Notes: a model not told the origin generated them from the sequence alone. Counted from the first letter of the stretch, positions 8,411 to 17,045 are shown. The stretch is DNA of 35,538 bases from Chloroflexota bacterium (GCA_030669775.1 DAOVCZ010000002.1:1-35538); one strand, 5' to 3'. Translations and numbers: made by a program.

Positions 8411-9490
8411 ATGGCTGGAAAGAAATCACCCACCCCAGATGAAATGGATGAATCACGCCAAATCGCTTTAGACAAAGCGTTAAGCGATATTACCAAACGC
8501 TATGGTGTTGGGACGATTATGCGCTTGGGGGAATCCCATCTTTTGGATGTTGACATTATCCCGACAGGATCACTCTCATTGGATATTGCCCTCGGTACGG
8601 GAGGCATCCCTCGTGGTCGCATAACTGAAATTTTTGGCCCTGAAGCCTCAGGTAAAACGACGCTCTGCCAACACATTATAGCCGAAGCTCAACGCCTGGG
8701 AGGCACTTGCGCCTTCGTTGATATGGAACACGCCCTCGATCCATCTTATGCATCCCGCTGTGGAGTCGATATAGACAGCTTATTGATCTCTCAGCCTGAT
8801 ATGGGAGAGCAAGCACTCGAGATCACCGAAACGCTTGTCCGCTCTGGCGCAGTAGATATCATCGTAATCGACTCGGTAGCTGCTTTAGTCCCGCGCGCTG
8901 AAATTGAAGGTGATATGGGCGATTCACCGATGGGCATGCAAGCTCGCTTGATGTCCCAAGCTTTGCGGAAGCTCTCCGGGGCGATCAAACAAACCAATAC
9001 AGCTGTGGTCTTTACCAACCAGTTGCGCATGAAAATCGGCGTCATGTTCGGTAATCCAGAGACAACTACCGGTGGTATGGCCCTCAAGTTTTATTCATCC
9101 GTTCGCCTGGATATACGACGCATACAATCGATAAAACTTGGCTCGGAGATCATCGGCAATCGAACTCGCGTGCGGGTGGTGAAAAACAAAGTCGCCCCTC
9201 CATTTCGGACTGCGGAATTCGACATCATGTATAACGAGGGCATTTCAAAATCCGGCGATATACTCGACTTAGCCACCGAACTTTCGTTAATCGATAAACG
9301 AGGCTCCTTTTATTCTTATGGCGATATCCGTCTCGGTCAAGGACGTGAGAACGCGAAAGGTTTCTTACGGGAAAATCCAGACATGATGGAAGAAATCGAT
9401 TTGGCTATTCGACAGCAAACCCTTAGCGGAATAATACCGATGGCGGTTGGCGAGGATGAAGAGCTAGATCCAGCCGAAGAAGAATTGTAA
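8411..9490 (+). CDS. recA: Recombinase RecA
   Basis: RecA is the DNA strand-exchange ATPase of homologous recombination and the co-protease for LexA cleavage. The start at ATG 8411 has AGGAG nine bases upstream and gives 359 residues, the usual length; an ATG at 8339 would add a non-homologous leader. The sequence shows the family order: N-terminal helix (ALDKALSDITKRYG), Walker A GPEASGKTT (about 76-84), the catalytic-Glu region VDMEHALDP, Walker B IIVIDSVAAL, loop L1 (EGDMGDSPMGMQARLMSQALRK, in part), the L2 region TNQLRMKIGVMFGNPETTTGG, and an acidic C-terminal tail (GEDEELDPAEEEL) that modulates DNA binding. Expression is probably SOS-controlled through the near-consensus LexA site in the promoter. 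No recX follows; the next gene encodes an unrelated lipoprotein. Confidence 0.98.
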   Translation: MAGKKSPTPDEMDESRQIALDKALSDITKRYGVGTIMRLGESHLLDVDIIPTGSLSLDIALGTGGIPRGRITEIFGPEASGKTTLCQHIIAEAQRLGGTCAFVDMEHALDPSYASRCGVDIDSLLISQPDMGEQALEITETLVRSGAVDIIVIDSVAALVPRAEIEGDMGDSPMGMQARLMSQALRKLSGAIKQTNTAVVFTNQLRMKIGVMFGNPETTTGGMALKFYSSVRLDIRRIQSIKLGSEIIGNRTRVRVVKNKVAPPFRTAEFDIMYNEGISKSGDILDLATELSLIDKRGSFYSYGDIRLGQGRENAKGFLRENPDMMEEIDLAIRQQTLSGIIPMAVGEDEELDPAEEEL

Positions 9491-9511
9491 ATCACCAGGT
9501 TTTCAATCAAT

Positions 9512-10042
9512 GTGAAGCCCGTCCATCTGCCAATATTCTTTATCATTTTTCTACTGGTTGCCTGCGCAGGGCAGGTAACTCCTACCCTTTATGTTCCCCC
9601 AACCCGGGAGAGCACTCCAGATATTATCACCCAGATCCCCTCAACTGCCGACCTGGAATCTGGAATAGACACACTGTCACCCGGGCCAACACCTTCACCT
9701 ATCTGCACACAAGGGCTGTTTTTCCTGAGTGATATCACGATCCCAGATGGAACTATTGTAAACCCGGGAGAGATATTAGATAAGCGCTGGTTAGTTGAAA
9801 ACAGCGGTTCCTGCAACTGGGATCGTCGATTCAGCTTGCGGTTGATCGCCGGACCAGACATGGGTGCTCAACGCGAGATAGCTTTATTTCCTGCTCGCAG
9901 CGGAGCTCAAGCCGAAATCCGCATACTGTTCACTGCGCCGCCAGACCCAGGTGCTCACCGCAGTGCCTGGCAGGCCCAGGATCCACAAGGAAACCTGTTC
10001 GGCGACCCCATATTCATCGAAGTGGTTGTACCAAATCCTTAG
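9512..10042 (+). CDS. Lipoprotein with NBR1-type Ig-like domain
   Basis: This encodes 176 residues from a GTG start at 9512; the nearby ATG at 9510 is out of frame and hits a stop at once. The N-terminus is a lipoprotein signal (IFFIIFLLVAC) with lipobox LVAC. A Pro/Thr/Ser-rich linker follows. The C-terminal domain of about 110 residues carries the pattern of the Ig-like domain first named in eukaryotic NBR1: DGTIVNPGEILDKRWLVENS, then CNW, LRLIAGPDMG, the 'FTAPPDPGAHRSAWQAQDPQG' type turn (shown in part) and GDPIFIEVVV. In Chloroflexota such domains are frequent in surface lipoproteins; their ligand is unknown. It starts 22 bases after recA but has no obvious link to DNA repair. Confidence 0.85.
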   Translation: MKPVHLPIFFIIFLLVACAGQVTPTLYVPPTRESTPDIITQIPSTADLESGIDTLSPGPTPSPICTQGLFFLSDITIPDGTIVNPGEILDKRWLVENSGSCNWDRRFSLRLIAGPDMGAQREIALFPARSGAQAEIRILFTAPPDPGAHRSAWQAQDPQGNLFGDPIFIEVVVPNP

Positions 10043-10363
10043 GTGTAGGAAAATTATTTCAATCAACCAATGAATGATCCCCCAGCATACAACCCCTTTT
10101 GTGAAACAGATACCATCCCCTTGTGCGGCCCATTCCCGAGGCGTTGCTGAAGCCGGAATGATATAATTAATTCGTAGAGGGCAACCCCTGCCAATGTTTG
10201 TGTTTGGTGGTGGAGCGATTCGGTATTCTCGGTTCAGTTCGTACCTCTTCTTGCTCGTCGACATCCTCCTAATGTACCCTTATCCATTAAATCATCCAGG
10301 CTTGTTTTATACTAATTTCATCGCAGAATGTCCCGGCAAGACACATGGTCCGGAGGCGATCGG
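10043..10363 (+). other. Gap of about 320 bases without a convincing gene
   Basis: No recognisable protein or RNA is seen here. A minus-strand frame (10264 back to 9884) begins after AGGAGG, but its second half is antisense to the NBR1-Ig lipoprotein gene and it matches nothing I know. A 57-codon plus-strand frame starts at 10194 (MFVFGGGAIRYS) and also matches nothing. A TATACT at 10308-10313 could be the -10 of the acyl-CoA synthetase gene, but no good -35 accompanies it. The region may be a regulatory leader or gene debris. Confidence 0.4.
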
Positions 10364-12319
10364 GTGAGCGAAGAATTTACATTCAAAGGCGATTTCATTT
10401 GGCGACCCACTGCTGAATACATCGATCAGGCTCACCTGACCCGGTTCATACGCCAGCACAACCTCCCCGATTTTAATGCCTTGATGCAGCGTTCGACTGA
10501 AGATGTTGCCTGGTTCACTGAAGCGGTTCTTCAATACCTCGATATCCAGTTCTACACTCCATACAGCAAGGTTCTCGATTTGTCTCAGGGGATTGCCTGG
10601 CCGCGCTGGGTGGTTGGGGGAAAAATGAATATTGTTCATAATCTATTGGACAAGTATATTGGCAGCTCAATTGAAGACCGGGTAGCACTGATCACTGAGA
10701 ATGAATCCGGGGTGGTAAATTCCTACACCTATGCTGAACTGTATCGTAAAGTCAACCAGGCAGCCAATGCGCTACGCAGCTTGGGTCTGGGCTCTGGCGA
10801 TGCAATTGGCTTATTTATGCCCATGACCTGTGAGATCGTAGTTGCCATGCTGGCAATTGCCAAGATCGGCAGCATTATTCTGCCTTTGTTCTCCGGCTAT
10901 GGTTCCGGAGCCGTGGTTACCCGATTGGCAGATGCAGACGCCAAAGCGCTCTTCACCGCGGATGGCTTCCAGCGCCGGGGGCAAACCATTAATATGAAAA
11001 CCGTTGCGGATCGGGCTGCGGTTCAGGTTTCTTCCCTTGAACACATGATCGTTACAAACAACGCGAACCTGACGGTGGATATGATCGCAGGGCGCGACCA
11101 TTGGTGGCATGACCTGGTTGAGAAGCAATCAGAACAAGCCAATACCGAGATCATCGACGCTGAGCAAGTTTTGATGGTCATCTATACCTCCGGGACCACC
11201 GGTCGCCCGAAAGGCGCTGTACACACCCATACCGGTTTTCCTGTCAAAGCTGCCCAAGATATGGCTTTCGGTACAGACCTGCATCCAGGCCAGCGTTTTT
11301 ATTGGATGACGGATATGGGATGGATGATGGGTCCCTGGCTCGTCTTTGGGGCAATGATTTTGGGGGGCACATTTATTCTTTACGACGGTGCTCCGGATTA
11401 TCCCAGTTCAGACAGGCTCTGGGAGATGATAGAGCGCCACCGTATCACTACCCTTGGCATTTCACCGACTTTGATCCGGAGTCTAATTCCCTCTGGAGAA
11501 CAGCAGTTTCGCTCCTATGACTTATCTTCGATCAAATTCTTCGCTTCGACTGGCGAACCATGGAATCCCGATCCTTGGATGTGGCTTTTTGAGGAGGTTG
11601 GTCAAGGGAAACGACCCATAATTAATTACTCTGGCGGTACAGAGATCTCTGGTGGCATTGTCATGGGTAATCCCATTCTACCCATCAAACCAACAGCTTT
11701 TTCCGCTCCTTGTCCTGGTATCGCAGCCGATGTCTTTGATGAAGACGGCAAACCGGTTCGCAACCAGGTCGGAGAATTGGTCATCAAAGCCCCCTGGATC
11801 GGTATGACGCGCGGATTTTGGGGAGATCCAGAACGTTATGAAGAAACTTACTGGTCCCGCTGGTCTAATATATGGGTGCAAGGTGATTTTGCGGTTGTTG
11901 ACTCAGATGGGCAATGGTACATCTTAGGTCGGTCTGATGATACGATCAAGGTAGCAGGTAAGCGATTAGGTCCTGCCGAAGTCGAATCAATATTGGTCTC
12001 CCATCCCGGGGTCATCGAAGCAGCAGCTATTGGTGTACCCGACGATCTCAAGGGCAACACCGTAGTGGTCTTCTGTGTACCCGCTATCGGTCATTCACCT
12101 TCCAATAAATTGAGGGAAGAGTTAAAGAGTTTAATAGTATCTTCTTTAGGAAAACCGCTGGCACCCAAAGAAATTCTTTTTGTTAGCGATCTGCCGAAGA
12201 CGCGCAATGCCAAGGTCATGCGCCGTATGGCCCGTGCAGCATACTTGGGATTAGATCCAGGAGATACCTCTTCGTTGGTGAATCCCGAATCTATTACTGG
12301 TATTCAACAAGCCACCTAG
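10364..12319 (+). CDS. AMP-forming acetyl-CoA synthetase-like acyl-CoA ligase
   Basis: This enzyme of the ANL superfamily activates a short carboxylic acid with ATP and CoA. I start at GTG 10364, seven bases after a good GGAGG (10352-10356), giving 651 residues; ATG 10328 lacks a ribosome-binding site. The N-terminus (about 90-110, IAWPRWVVGGKMNIVHNLLD) matches the ACAS_N domain. Motifs seen are the P-loop YTSGTTGRPKG (about 274-284), the WMTDMGWMMGPW segment typical of acetyl/propionyl-CoA synthetases, GRSDDTIKVAGKRLGPAEVES at the domain hinge (shown in part), and TRNAKVMRR with the C-terminal catalytic Lys (about K617), which is a target of reversible acetylation in the family. The exact acid is not certain; length and motifs favour acetate, propionate or a near relative. 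The acyl-CoA dehydrogenase downstream suggests a shared acyl-CoA pathway. Confidence 0.9.
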   Translation: MSEEFTFKGDFIWRPTAEYIDQAHLTRFIRQHNLPDFNALMQRSTEDVAWFTEAVLQYLDIQFYTPYSKVLDLSQGIAWPRWVVGGKMNIVHNLLDKYIGSSIEDRVALITENESGVVNSYTYAELYRKVNQAANALRSLGLGSGDAIGLFMPMTCEIVVAMLAIAKIGSIILPLFSGYGSGAVVTRLADADAKALFTADGFQRRGQTINMKTVADRAAVQVSSLEHMIVTNNANLTVDMIAGRDHWWHDLVEKQSEQANTEIIDAEQVLMVIYTSGTTGRPKGAVHTHTGFPVKAAQDMAFGTDLHPGQRFYWMTDMGWMMGPWLVFGAMILGGTFILYDGAPDYPSSDRLWEMIERHRITTLGISPTLIRSLIPSGEQQFRSYDLSSIKFFASTGEPWNPDPWMWLFEEVGQGKRPIINYSGGTEISGGIVMGNPILPIKPTAFSAPCPGIAADVFDEDGKPVRNQVGELVIKAPWIGMTRGFWGDPERYEETYWSRWSNIWVQGDFAVVDSDGQWYILGRSDDTIKVAGKRLGPAEVESILVSHPGVIEAAAIGVPDDLKGNTVVVFCVPAIGHSPSNKLREELKSLIVSSLGKPLAPKEILFVSDLPKTRNAKVMRRMARAAYLGLDPGDTSSLVNPESITGIQQAT

Positions 12320-12331
12320 GGAGGAGGAGCA

Positions 12332-12589
12332 ATGCCCATTTGGTGCCCAGAATGCAATGCCATGCTTGCTGACGGAACAGAGGAATGCCCTCGTTGTGGG
12401 ACCCATATAGGAACACCTGAACCTGAAGATGAATTCAGAGGTTCTGACATTGCCTGATTCAGTGCTTATACCTTCGCGATTATCCTCATTCCAATCATTG
12501 TTGGCGTGGGAATCGCTTTGCTCTGTCTCTTTTTATTTTTTTATCCGCGATTGATCCAACTTCGAACGGAGAAAATCCATGAATTTTGA
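12332..12589 (+). pseudogene. Zinc-ribbon plus transmembrane protein, split by an in-frame TGA
   Basis: ATG 12332 follows an excellent GGAGGAGG. The first 41 codons give a zinc ribbon with two CxxC pairs (C5, C8, C19, C22: WCPEC and CPRCG) and an acidic linker, ending at TGA 12455-12457. Without any frame change the reading continues for 43 codons: FSAYTFAIILIPIIVGVGIA and a further hydrophobic run form one membrane helix, then a basic tail ends at TGA 12587-12589. Together these make the common architecture of a short cytoplasmic zinc ribbon with a C-terminal anchor. The second half keeps its hydrophobic character exactly in frame, so the TGA looks like a single substitution in an intact gene or a recoded codon. 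The full frame would overlap the acyl-CoA dehydrogenase start by 11 bases. Truncated at the TGA, the 41-residue ribbon would be soluble. Confidence 0.8.
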
Positions 12590-13730
12590 CCTGACTGAAG
12601 AACAACGCATGTGGAAAAAGGCTATCCATGATTTCGTATCCCGGGACGTCAAACCTTCCGCACAGATGGTAGATGAAGAGGGACAATTTAACTGGCAGGC
12701 CACCCATAAAATGGGACCAATTGGACTGCTCGGATTAAACGTACCCGAGAAATATGGTGGGGCTGGTGTGGATGCCGTCAGCGCGGCGATCGCCATGGAG
12801 GAACTCGGCTGGGGTTGTGGCAGTACCGCGTTATCGATATCCGCCCACAATGGTCTTGGATGCGCACCATTATCCTTATTTGGGGGAAGTGAACTCAAAA
12901 AGCGCTTCCTGCCTCCAGTTGCTACAGGTGAGGGAAAACTTGCCGCCCTGGCGCTCACCGAACCCGGCGCGGGTTCAGACCTTAAAGGTGGTGTTCGCAC
13001 CCGGGCTGAGCTGGGGGGAGGCGAGTGGGTAATCAATGGCACAAAAATGTGGATTACCAACGCCGGCATTGCCGATTTCATCGTCACCCTTGTGCGCACC
13101 GATCCGAACGGCGGCTCTCGCTCGCTCAGCTTAATCCTAGTACCAACAGACACCCCAGGAATGCATATCGGACCCCCAGAGAAGAAAATGGGGTTGAAGG
13201 GATGTCCCACTCACCCGGTAACTTATGAGGATGTCAGGGTGCCGGAAAATTTCCTGCTGGGTGAAGTCGGTCAGGGACTGCATCAAACATTCACCGTTCT
13301 CGACTGGGGGCGGGTGAGCATCGCTGCACTTTCAGTTGGCCTGGCTCAGGCGGCTTTTGAAGAGGCTGTTCGTTACGCGAATGAGCGGCATACGTTTGGT
13401 GTTCCCCTTTCGCATCACCAGGCGATCCAATGGATGCTGGCCGATGCTGCTACCCAGATCCAGACTGCTCGCTTGATGGTTTATTTTGCAGCTTGGTTGA
13501 AAGACCTGGGACGCCCCTTCATAATGGAAGCTTCCATGGCGAAGCTCAACGCAACAGAGATGGCTGAGCAGGTATGCCGTGACGCGATCCAAATTCTCGG
13601 AGGCTACGGCTATAGTCGAGAATATCCCGTTGAGCGAATTTACCGTGACGCACGGTTAATGACGATTGGGGAAGGTACTAGTGAGGTCCAAAGAATGGTG
13701 ATCGCCCGCAAGGTGATACAAACCGATTAA
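12579..13730 (+). CDS. Acyl-CoA dehydrogenase
   Basis: This 383-residue protein is a FAD-dependent acyl-CoA dehydrogenase, which introduces the alpha-beta double bond of an acyl-CoA and passes electrons to ETF. All three domains are present: the N-terminal helical domain (LTEEQRMWKKAIHDFVSRDV), the central beta domain with the flavin/substrate signatures ALTEPGAGSDLKG and WITNAGIADFIV, and the C-terminal helical domain with ILGGYGYSREYPVERIYRDAR. The catalytic base is visible as E365 in IGEGTSEVQ, the position used by short- and medium-chain enzymes. The chain length used cannot be told from the sequence. It lies downstream of the acyl-CoA ligase on the same strand. Its stop shares the four bases TTAA with the stop of lepB, which runs the other way. 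Confidence 0.95.
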   Translation: MNFDLTEEQRMWKKAIHDFVSRDVKPSAQMVDEEGQFNWQATHKMGPIGLLGLNVPEKYGGAGVDAVSAAIAMEELGWGCGSTALSISAHNGLGCAPLSLFGGSELKKRFLPPVATGEGKLAALALTEPGAGSDLKGGVRTRAELGGGEWVINGTKMWITNAGIADFIVTLVRTDPNGGSRSLSLILVPTDTPGMHIGPPEKKMGLKGCPTHPVTYEDVRVPENFLLGEVGQGLHQTFTVLDWGRVSIAALSVGLAQAAFEEAVRYANERHTFGVPLSHHQAIQWMLADAATQIQTARLMVYFAAWLKDLGRPFIMEASMAKLNATEMAEQVCRDAIQILGGYGYSREYPVERIYRDARLMTIGEGTSEVQRMVIARKVIQTD

Positions 13731-14320
13731 GGTTCTGCAGCGACTGCATAGGACATACTGAGCACCTCCCATTTTTGAGGGGGCCAGTAGACCATAAATG
13801 CTTTACCGATCACATTTTCCACAGGCACCACACCCCAGGCGCGTGAATCGGACGAATTATTGCGGTTATCCCCCATCACGAATAATGCATCTTGCGGTAC
13901 AGTCCACTCCCCTCCCTGTTGAGTTTGCGTTTCCAGGTAGGGTTCGGAGATGCGAACACCATTAATAAAAACCTTCCCGCCCTCAACCATAACATGCTCA
14001 CCTGGCAAACCAATCACCCGTTTGATATATGGATCAAGTTCAGGATCCGGTGGGTACTTAAATACAATGATATCTCCCCGGCTGGGATCACCAAACTGGT
14101 AAGACAATTTATTTACCACCACAAAATTCCCGGCCAACAAGGTCGGTTGCATACTTACCGATTCAACCCGGATGCGGGCTGATATGGTGTTGATGCTTAG
14201 AAATAGAAATAATGAAATAAGAGCAATTTCCAGGATATCCTTTATAGACCGCCTGAAATTTCCCTGTTCCGGGTTCTCAGGCGGAGGATCCGGATATTCT
14301 TTGCTGCGTAAGTGTTCCAA
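13727..14320 (-). CDS. lepB: Signal peptidase I
   Basis: LepB removes signal peptides from exported proteins at the outer face of the membrane. The protein has 197 residues. One N-terminal membrane helix (ILEIALISLFLFLSINTI) is followed by the family boxes: SMQPT with the nucleophile S56, YIKRVIGLPGE with the general base K100, and GDNRNNSSDSRAWG. It is of the short Gram-positive type with one anchor. The start is TTG at 14320 preceded by a purine-rich GGAAGGG; no ATG lies between it and the catalytic serine, so the TTG is needed. It is the last gene of the minus-strand operon, 19 bases after moaB/mogA, and ends tail-to-tail with the acyl-CoA dehydrogenase gene. Confidence 0.95.
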   Translation of the reverse strand: MEHLRSKEYPDPPPENPEQGNFRRSIKDILEIALISLFLFLSINTISARIRVESVSMQPTLLAGNFVVVNKLSYQFGDPSRGDIIVFKYPPDPELDPYIKRVIGLPGEHVMVEGGKVFINGVRISEPYLETQTQQGGEWTVPQDALFVMGDNRNNSSDSRAWGVVPVENVIGKAFMVYWPPQKWEVLSMSYAVAAEP

Positions 14321-14339
14321 AGGACCCTTCCTCTACCAA

Positions 14340-14843
14340 CTATTCGCTAACCTGCCTGTGTCCAGCTTCTGCTTCAGGGTCATCTGATAATAATGCTACA
14401 GCGTGTTCAAAAACCGGCAAAACGACATTAAGATTCTCTACTGCAGCCCTTGGGCTCCCAGGTAAGTTCACTATCAAAGTACGACCTCTGATCCCTGCCC
14501 TGGCACGGGATATCATCGCATGCGGCGTTACAGTCAGGCTGGCAGCCCTCATGGCTTCTGCTAATCCTGGTGCCTCCCGATGGACCACTTTTATTGTCGC
14601 TTCAGGGGTAATATCCCGAGGGCTGAATCCCGTGCCTCCTGTGGTCAGGATGATATCTAATTCCCCAGAATCAGCCCAGGTTGCCAAAGTATCGATTAAT
14701 AACGGCAGTTCATCTGGAATGATCTCCACCCGGCTAACAGACCAGCCCCGCTCGCTGATCAATTCCTCAATGGCGGGACCAGAGAGGTCAGGTCTTTCAC
14801 CCCGTGCTGATCTATCTGATACTGTGAGTATACCTATGCGCAA
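14340..14843 (-). CDS. MoaB/MogA molybdopterin adenylyltransferase family protein
   Basis: MogA-type enzymes adenylate molybdopterin before molybdate insertion in molybdenum-cofactor synthesis; MoaB is a close relative. The 167 residues contain the family landmarks: GILTVSDRSARGERPDLSGP at the N-terminus, LTTGGTGFSPRDITPEAT in the active site, and NLPGSPRAAVENL. The start is TTG at 14843, preceded by a strong GGAGGGGAG; no good ATG is nearby. No other Mo-cofactor gene is present in the window, so the gene is here as a passenger of the stress/secretion operon, 18 bases after the GNAT gene. MoaB and MogA cannot be separated with confidence from the sequence alone, so no symbol is given. Confidence 0.9.
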   Translation of the reverse strand: MRIGILTVSDRSARGERPDLSGPAIEELISERGWSVSRVEIIPDELPLLIDTLATWADSGELDIILTTGGTGFSPRDITPEATIKVVHREAPGLAEAMRAASLTVTPHAMISRARAGIRGRTLIVNLPGSPRAAVENLNVVLPVFEHAVALLSDDPEAEAGHRQVSE

Positions 14844-14861
14844 GAATTTTCTCCCCTCCTT

Positions 14862-15290
14862 CTATTGAAGATCTTTTCCCAATGCGAATAAATCCAGGAG
14901 CTGCCAACCACGCTTCTCATAAAATTCGATGGCTGGATTATTTTTTGTGATCAGCAAATATGACCGCAAGCAGCCTTTTTCCCGCAAAAGTTCTTCTAAG
15001 TTCTCCATTAAAGCTTTCCCAATCCCTTGCTGGCGATGTTCTTCATAAACTGCCAGGTGATAAACCAGTGCTCGCCGACCATCATATCCCCCCATCACCG
15101 CCCCGACGATCTTTCCAAGATGTTCAGCGACTAGGAATAGATCGGGATCTCTACCTTGTTTCTTGGCGATTTCTTCCAGTGTATCCGACCGTCCTCTGTG
15201 AACGCCCGGACTGGAATGATCCCACAGCTCAACAACCGATCCATAATCATCTGGAAATTGAAAAGGCCGGATATGAACTGGTTTTTTCAT
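14862..15290 (-). CDS. GNAT-family N-acetyltransferase
   Basis: The 142 residues show a compact GNAT fold: the N-terminal strand-helix (HIRPFQFPDDYGSVVELW), strand beta-4 (ALVYHLAVYEEHR), the acetyl-CoA pyrophosphate loop (RQQGIGKALM, matching Q/RxxGxG/A), and the C-terminal NNPAIEFYEKRGWQ motif typical of family members acting on small molecules or protein N-termini. The substrate is unknown. The ATG start overlaps the stop of the upstream PHP-AlbA_2 gene by ATGA, so the two are translationally coupled. Confidence 0.9.
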   Translation of the reverse strand: MKKPVHIRPFQFPDDYGSVVELWDHSSPGVHRGRSDTLEEIAKKQGRDPDLFLVAEHLGKIVGAVMGGYDGRRALVYHLAVYEEHRQQGIGKALMENLEELLREKGCLRSYLLITKNNPAIEFYEKRGWQLLDLFALGKDLQ

Positions 15291-17035
15291 TCCTCATCCT
15301 GACCGACCAACTGCTTCCAGGGACCATGGATTCCATCATCGGTGACGCCAAAGTAGTACCGATATCCTTGAGGAGTCCGCTGAACGAGATCGTAGTTGGG
15401 GCGTTTACCCAGTTTTCCTTGGTGGAGCAAACCGAAATCACCCTGCCATTGGATTTCAGCTTTTTCAAGGTTTGCAGGTAAACGAGCATATTGGGTAAGC
15501 GCGTAGTGCCACAGCCGTCGAGCTGATTTTAAGGTCACGTTCTTGACTACATTCCCGTTCCGTAAATCTCTCACCGTGTAGAAACTACCTCCATCCCGTT
15601 CCTCCACACTAACCACCTCCACACCGGTGCGCGGCGCCAACTCAACTTTCTCATCCGTTGGTAAGGCTAGATCTTTCTTGCCTTCACCAGTATCCAGGGT
15701 TTCGGTTTTTCCCGCAAGCTGTAGGGAATCGCTCTTACCACGCTGGACTAGGCTGACGATCTCATCTCTAACAGCTTGGCTGGTTTCGGATTCGGTGCGC
15801 ACATAAATCTTGTAATCGTCCACCACATATGGGGGATCGTCCCCGCGCGGGACAAGTACTCGTAGAATCGTCTTGCCACCGGTCTTATGGGCATCGATTG
15901 TGCAGTGCAGATGGGGGCTGATCCGGTTGCCAATCTCTTTTTCGAGTTGTACGATTGCTTGGTCTGGATTCGACATGCCGGTGATAGCTTTTCGCGGATC
16001 CGCACTAAGTCCCAGGAAAAGCGTTCCACCGTTTGCATTGGCGAATGCACTGATATCGGCCACCACTGCATATAAGCGACCACCTCGCACAGATAAGCTC
16101 TCATGAAAATCCTGGACGATATTGGCGCCCTCTTCACGCGCCGTACGAATGAAATCGTATGCCGGTTCAGCCTTCAAACGATGAGGCCTGGTCCTTGAAA
16201 AGTCATTGCTTGAGAAAAGCTCTTTCAATGCTCTGAAACTAATGTCTGGTATTAATACATCTGTTGGGCGATCACCAACTCCAAGATTGCCCTGCCTTTG
16301 CTTATCGGACGTCAGGCGATGGGCGTCAGAGCCTTGGATGCAGTGCATTCGCCGCGGGTACTCGGGTTTCGTGCCATTGAAGAATGCAGCTGTTGTGCGG
16401 CGCCCCTTTTTCTCAAGATCGGTAACTTCCAAGGCATCCAGATTTGGATCTTGAGTATAAGCGATCCTGGTCTGCCCTCCAAATGTGAAGCCCCTCATCG
16501 CGACGCCATGAGTTGAGTTGGCATGCGCGGCGATCGCCAATCCCCCTGCCTCAGCGATGGCAAGATAAGCGCCGATCACGTCCGTGGTGGCGCCAACTGT
16601 ATCCGAACCATAATCAAGCTGCTCGGCTGGTATATTCAAATTGAGCAAAATGTGTTCGATCTCACGCAAGGGTTTATCCTCCGGGAAAATACCGAGGATA
16701 TGAAAACCAAACGTCGCCGTAAATTCAAAACCAGCTAAAACTAATACCTTTTTAAACAACCGACGAAATTCATTCAATTGGACTTGCTCGTCAGCTAATA
16801 AGCGACCAGAGCTCTCCAAAAACTCTAATTTCTCTACATCTTCCATCATCTGCCGGTATCCAGCGATGGTATTATGATCGGTGAAGGCGATAATATCTAA
16901 TCCTCGCGCTTCTGCTCGTTGTAATATCTCTAAATAAGTCACGCCCGGTTGCTGATAATCTACTGAAGCGGGAGTATGGAGGTGTAGATCCATTGTCCGC
17001 CATTGCATCGAGCCGCGTGTTTGTTTTTTTGCCAC
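15287..17035 (-). CDS. PHP-domain phosphoesterase fused to an AlbA_2 (Schlafen-type) domain
   Basis: This 582-residue protein has a GTG start at 17035, with an in-frame ATG 9 codons later as alternative. Residues 10-290 form a PHP metal-dependent phosphoesterase with its metal ligands in order: DLHLHTPAS (H18, H20), FTDHNT, a conserved AAHANSTHG and GSDAHR. Residues about 300-435 match the AlbA_2 / Schlafen-type putative DNA-binding domain: FHESL, ADISAFANANGGTLFLGL, ISPHLHCTI and the closing YKIYVRTESETSQA. A low-complexity linker leads to a C-terminal domain of about 110 residues, ending in YYFGVTDDGIHGPWKQL, that I do not recognise. AlbA_2 domains occur in transcription regulators, nucleases and defence proteins; the PHP part suggests nucleic-acid or phosphate-ester hydrolysis. 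It lies 10 bases after a response regulator. Confidence 0.88.
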   Translation of the reverse strand: MAKKQTRGSMQWRTMDLHLHTPASVDYQQPGVTYLEILQRAEARGLDIIAFTDHNTIAGYRQMMEDVEKLEFLESSGRLLADEQVQLNEFRRLFKKVLVLAGFEFTATFGFHILGIFPEDKPLREIEHILLNLNIPAEQLDYGSDTVGATTDVIGAYLAIAEAGGLAIAAHANSTHGVAMRGFTFGGQTRIAYTQDPNLDALEVTDLEKKGRRTTAAFFNGTKPEYPRRMHCIQGSDAHRLTSDKQRQGNLGVGDRPTDVLIPDISFRALKELFSSNDFSRTRPHRLKAEPAYDFIRTAREEGANIVQDFHESLSVRGGRLYAVVADISAFANANGGTLFLGLSADPRKAITGMSNPDQAIVQLEKEIGNRISPHLHCTIDAHKTGGKTILRVLVPRGDDPPYVVDDYKIYVRTESETSQAVRDEIVSLVQRGKSDSLQLAGKTETLDTGEGKKDLALPTDEKVELAPRTGVEVVSVEERDGGSFYTVRDLRNGNVVKNVTLKSARRLWHYALTQYARLPANLEKAEIQWQGDFGLLHQGKLGKRPNYDLVQRTPQGYRYYFGVTDDGIHGPWKQLVGQDEE

Positions 17036-17045
17036 TTTTATCTCT

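Noticed and set aside
9884..10264. Minus-strand frame of 126 residues beginning after AGGAGG
   Set aside because: Its second half is antisense to the NBR1-Ig lipoprotein gene, and no part looks like a known protein.
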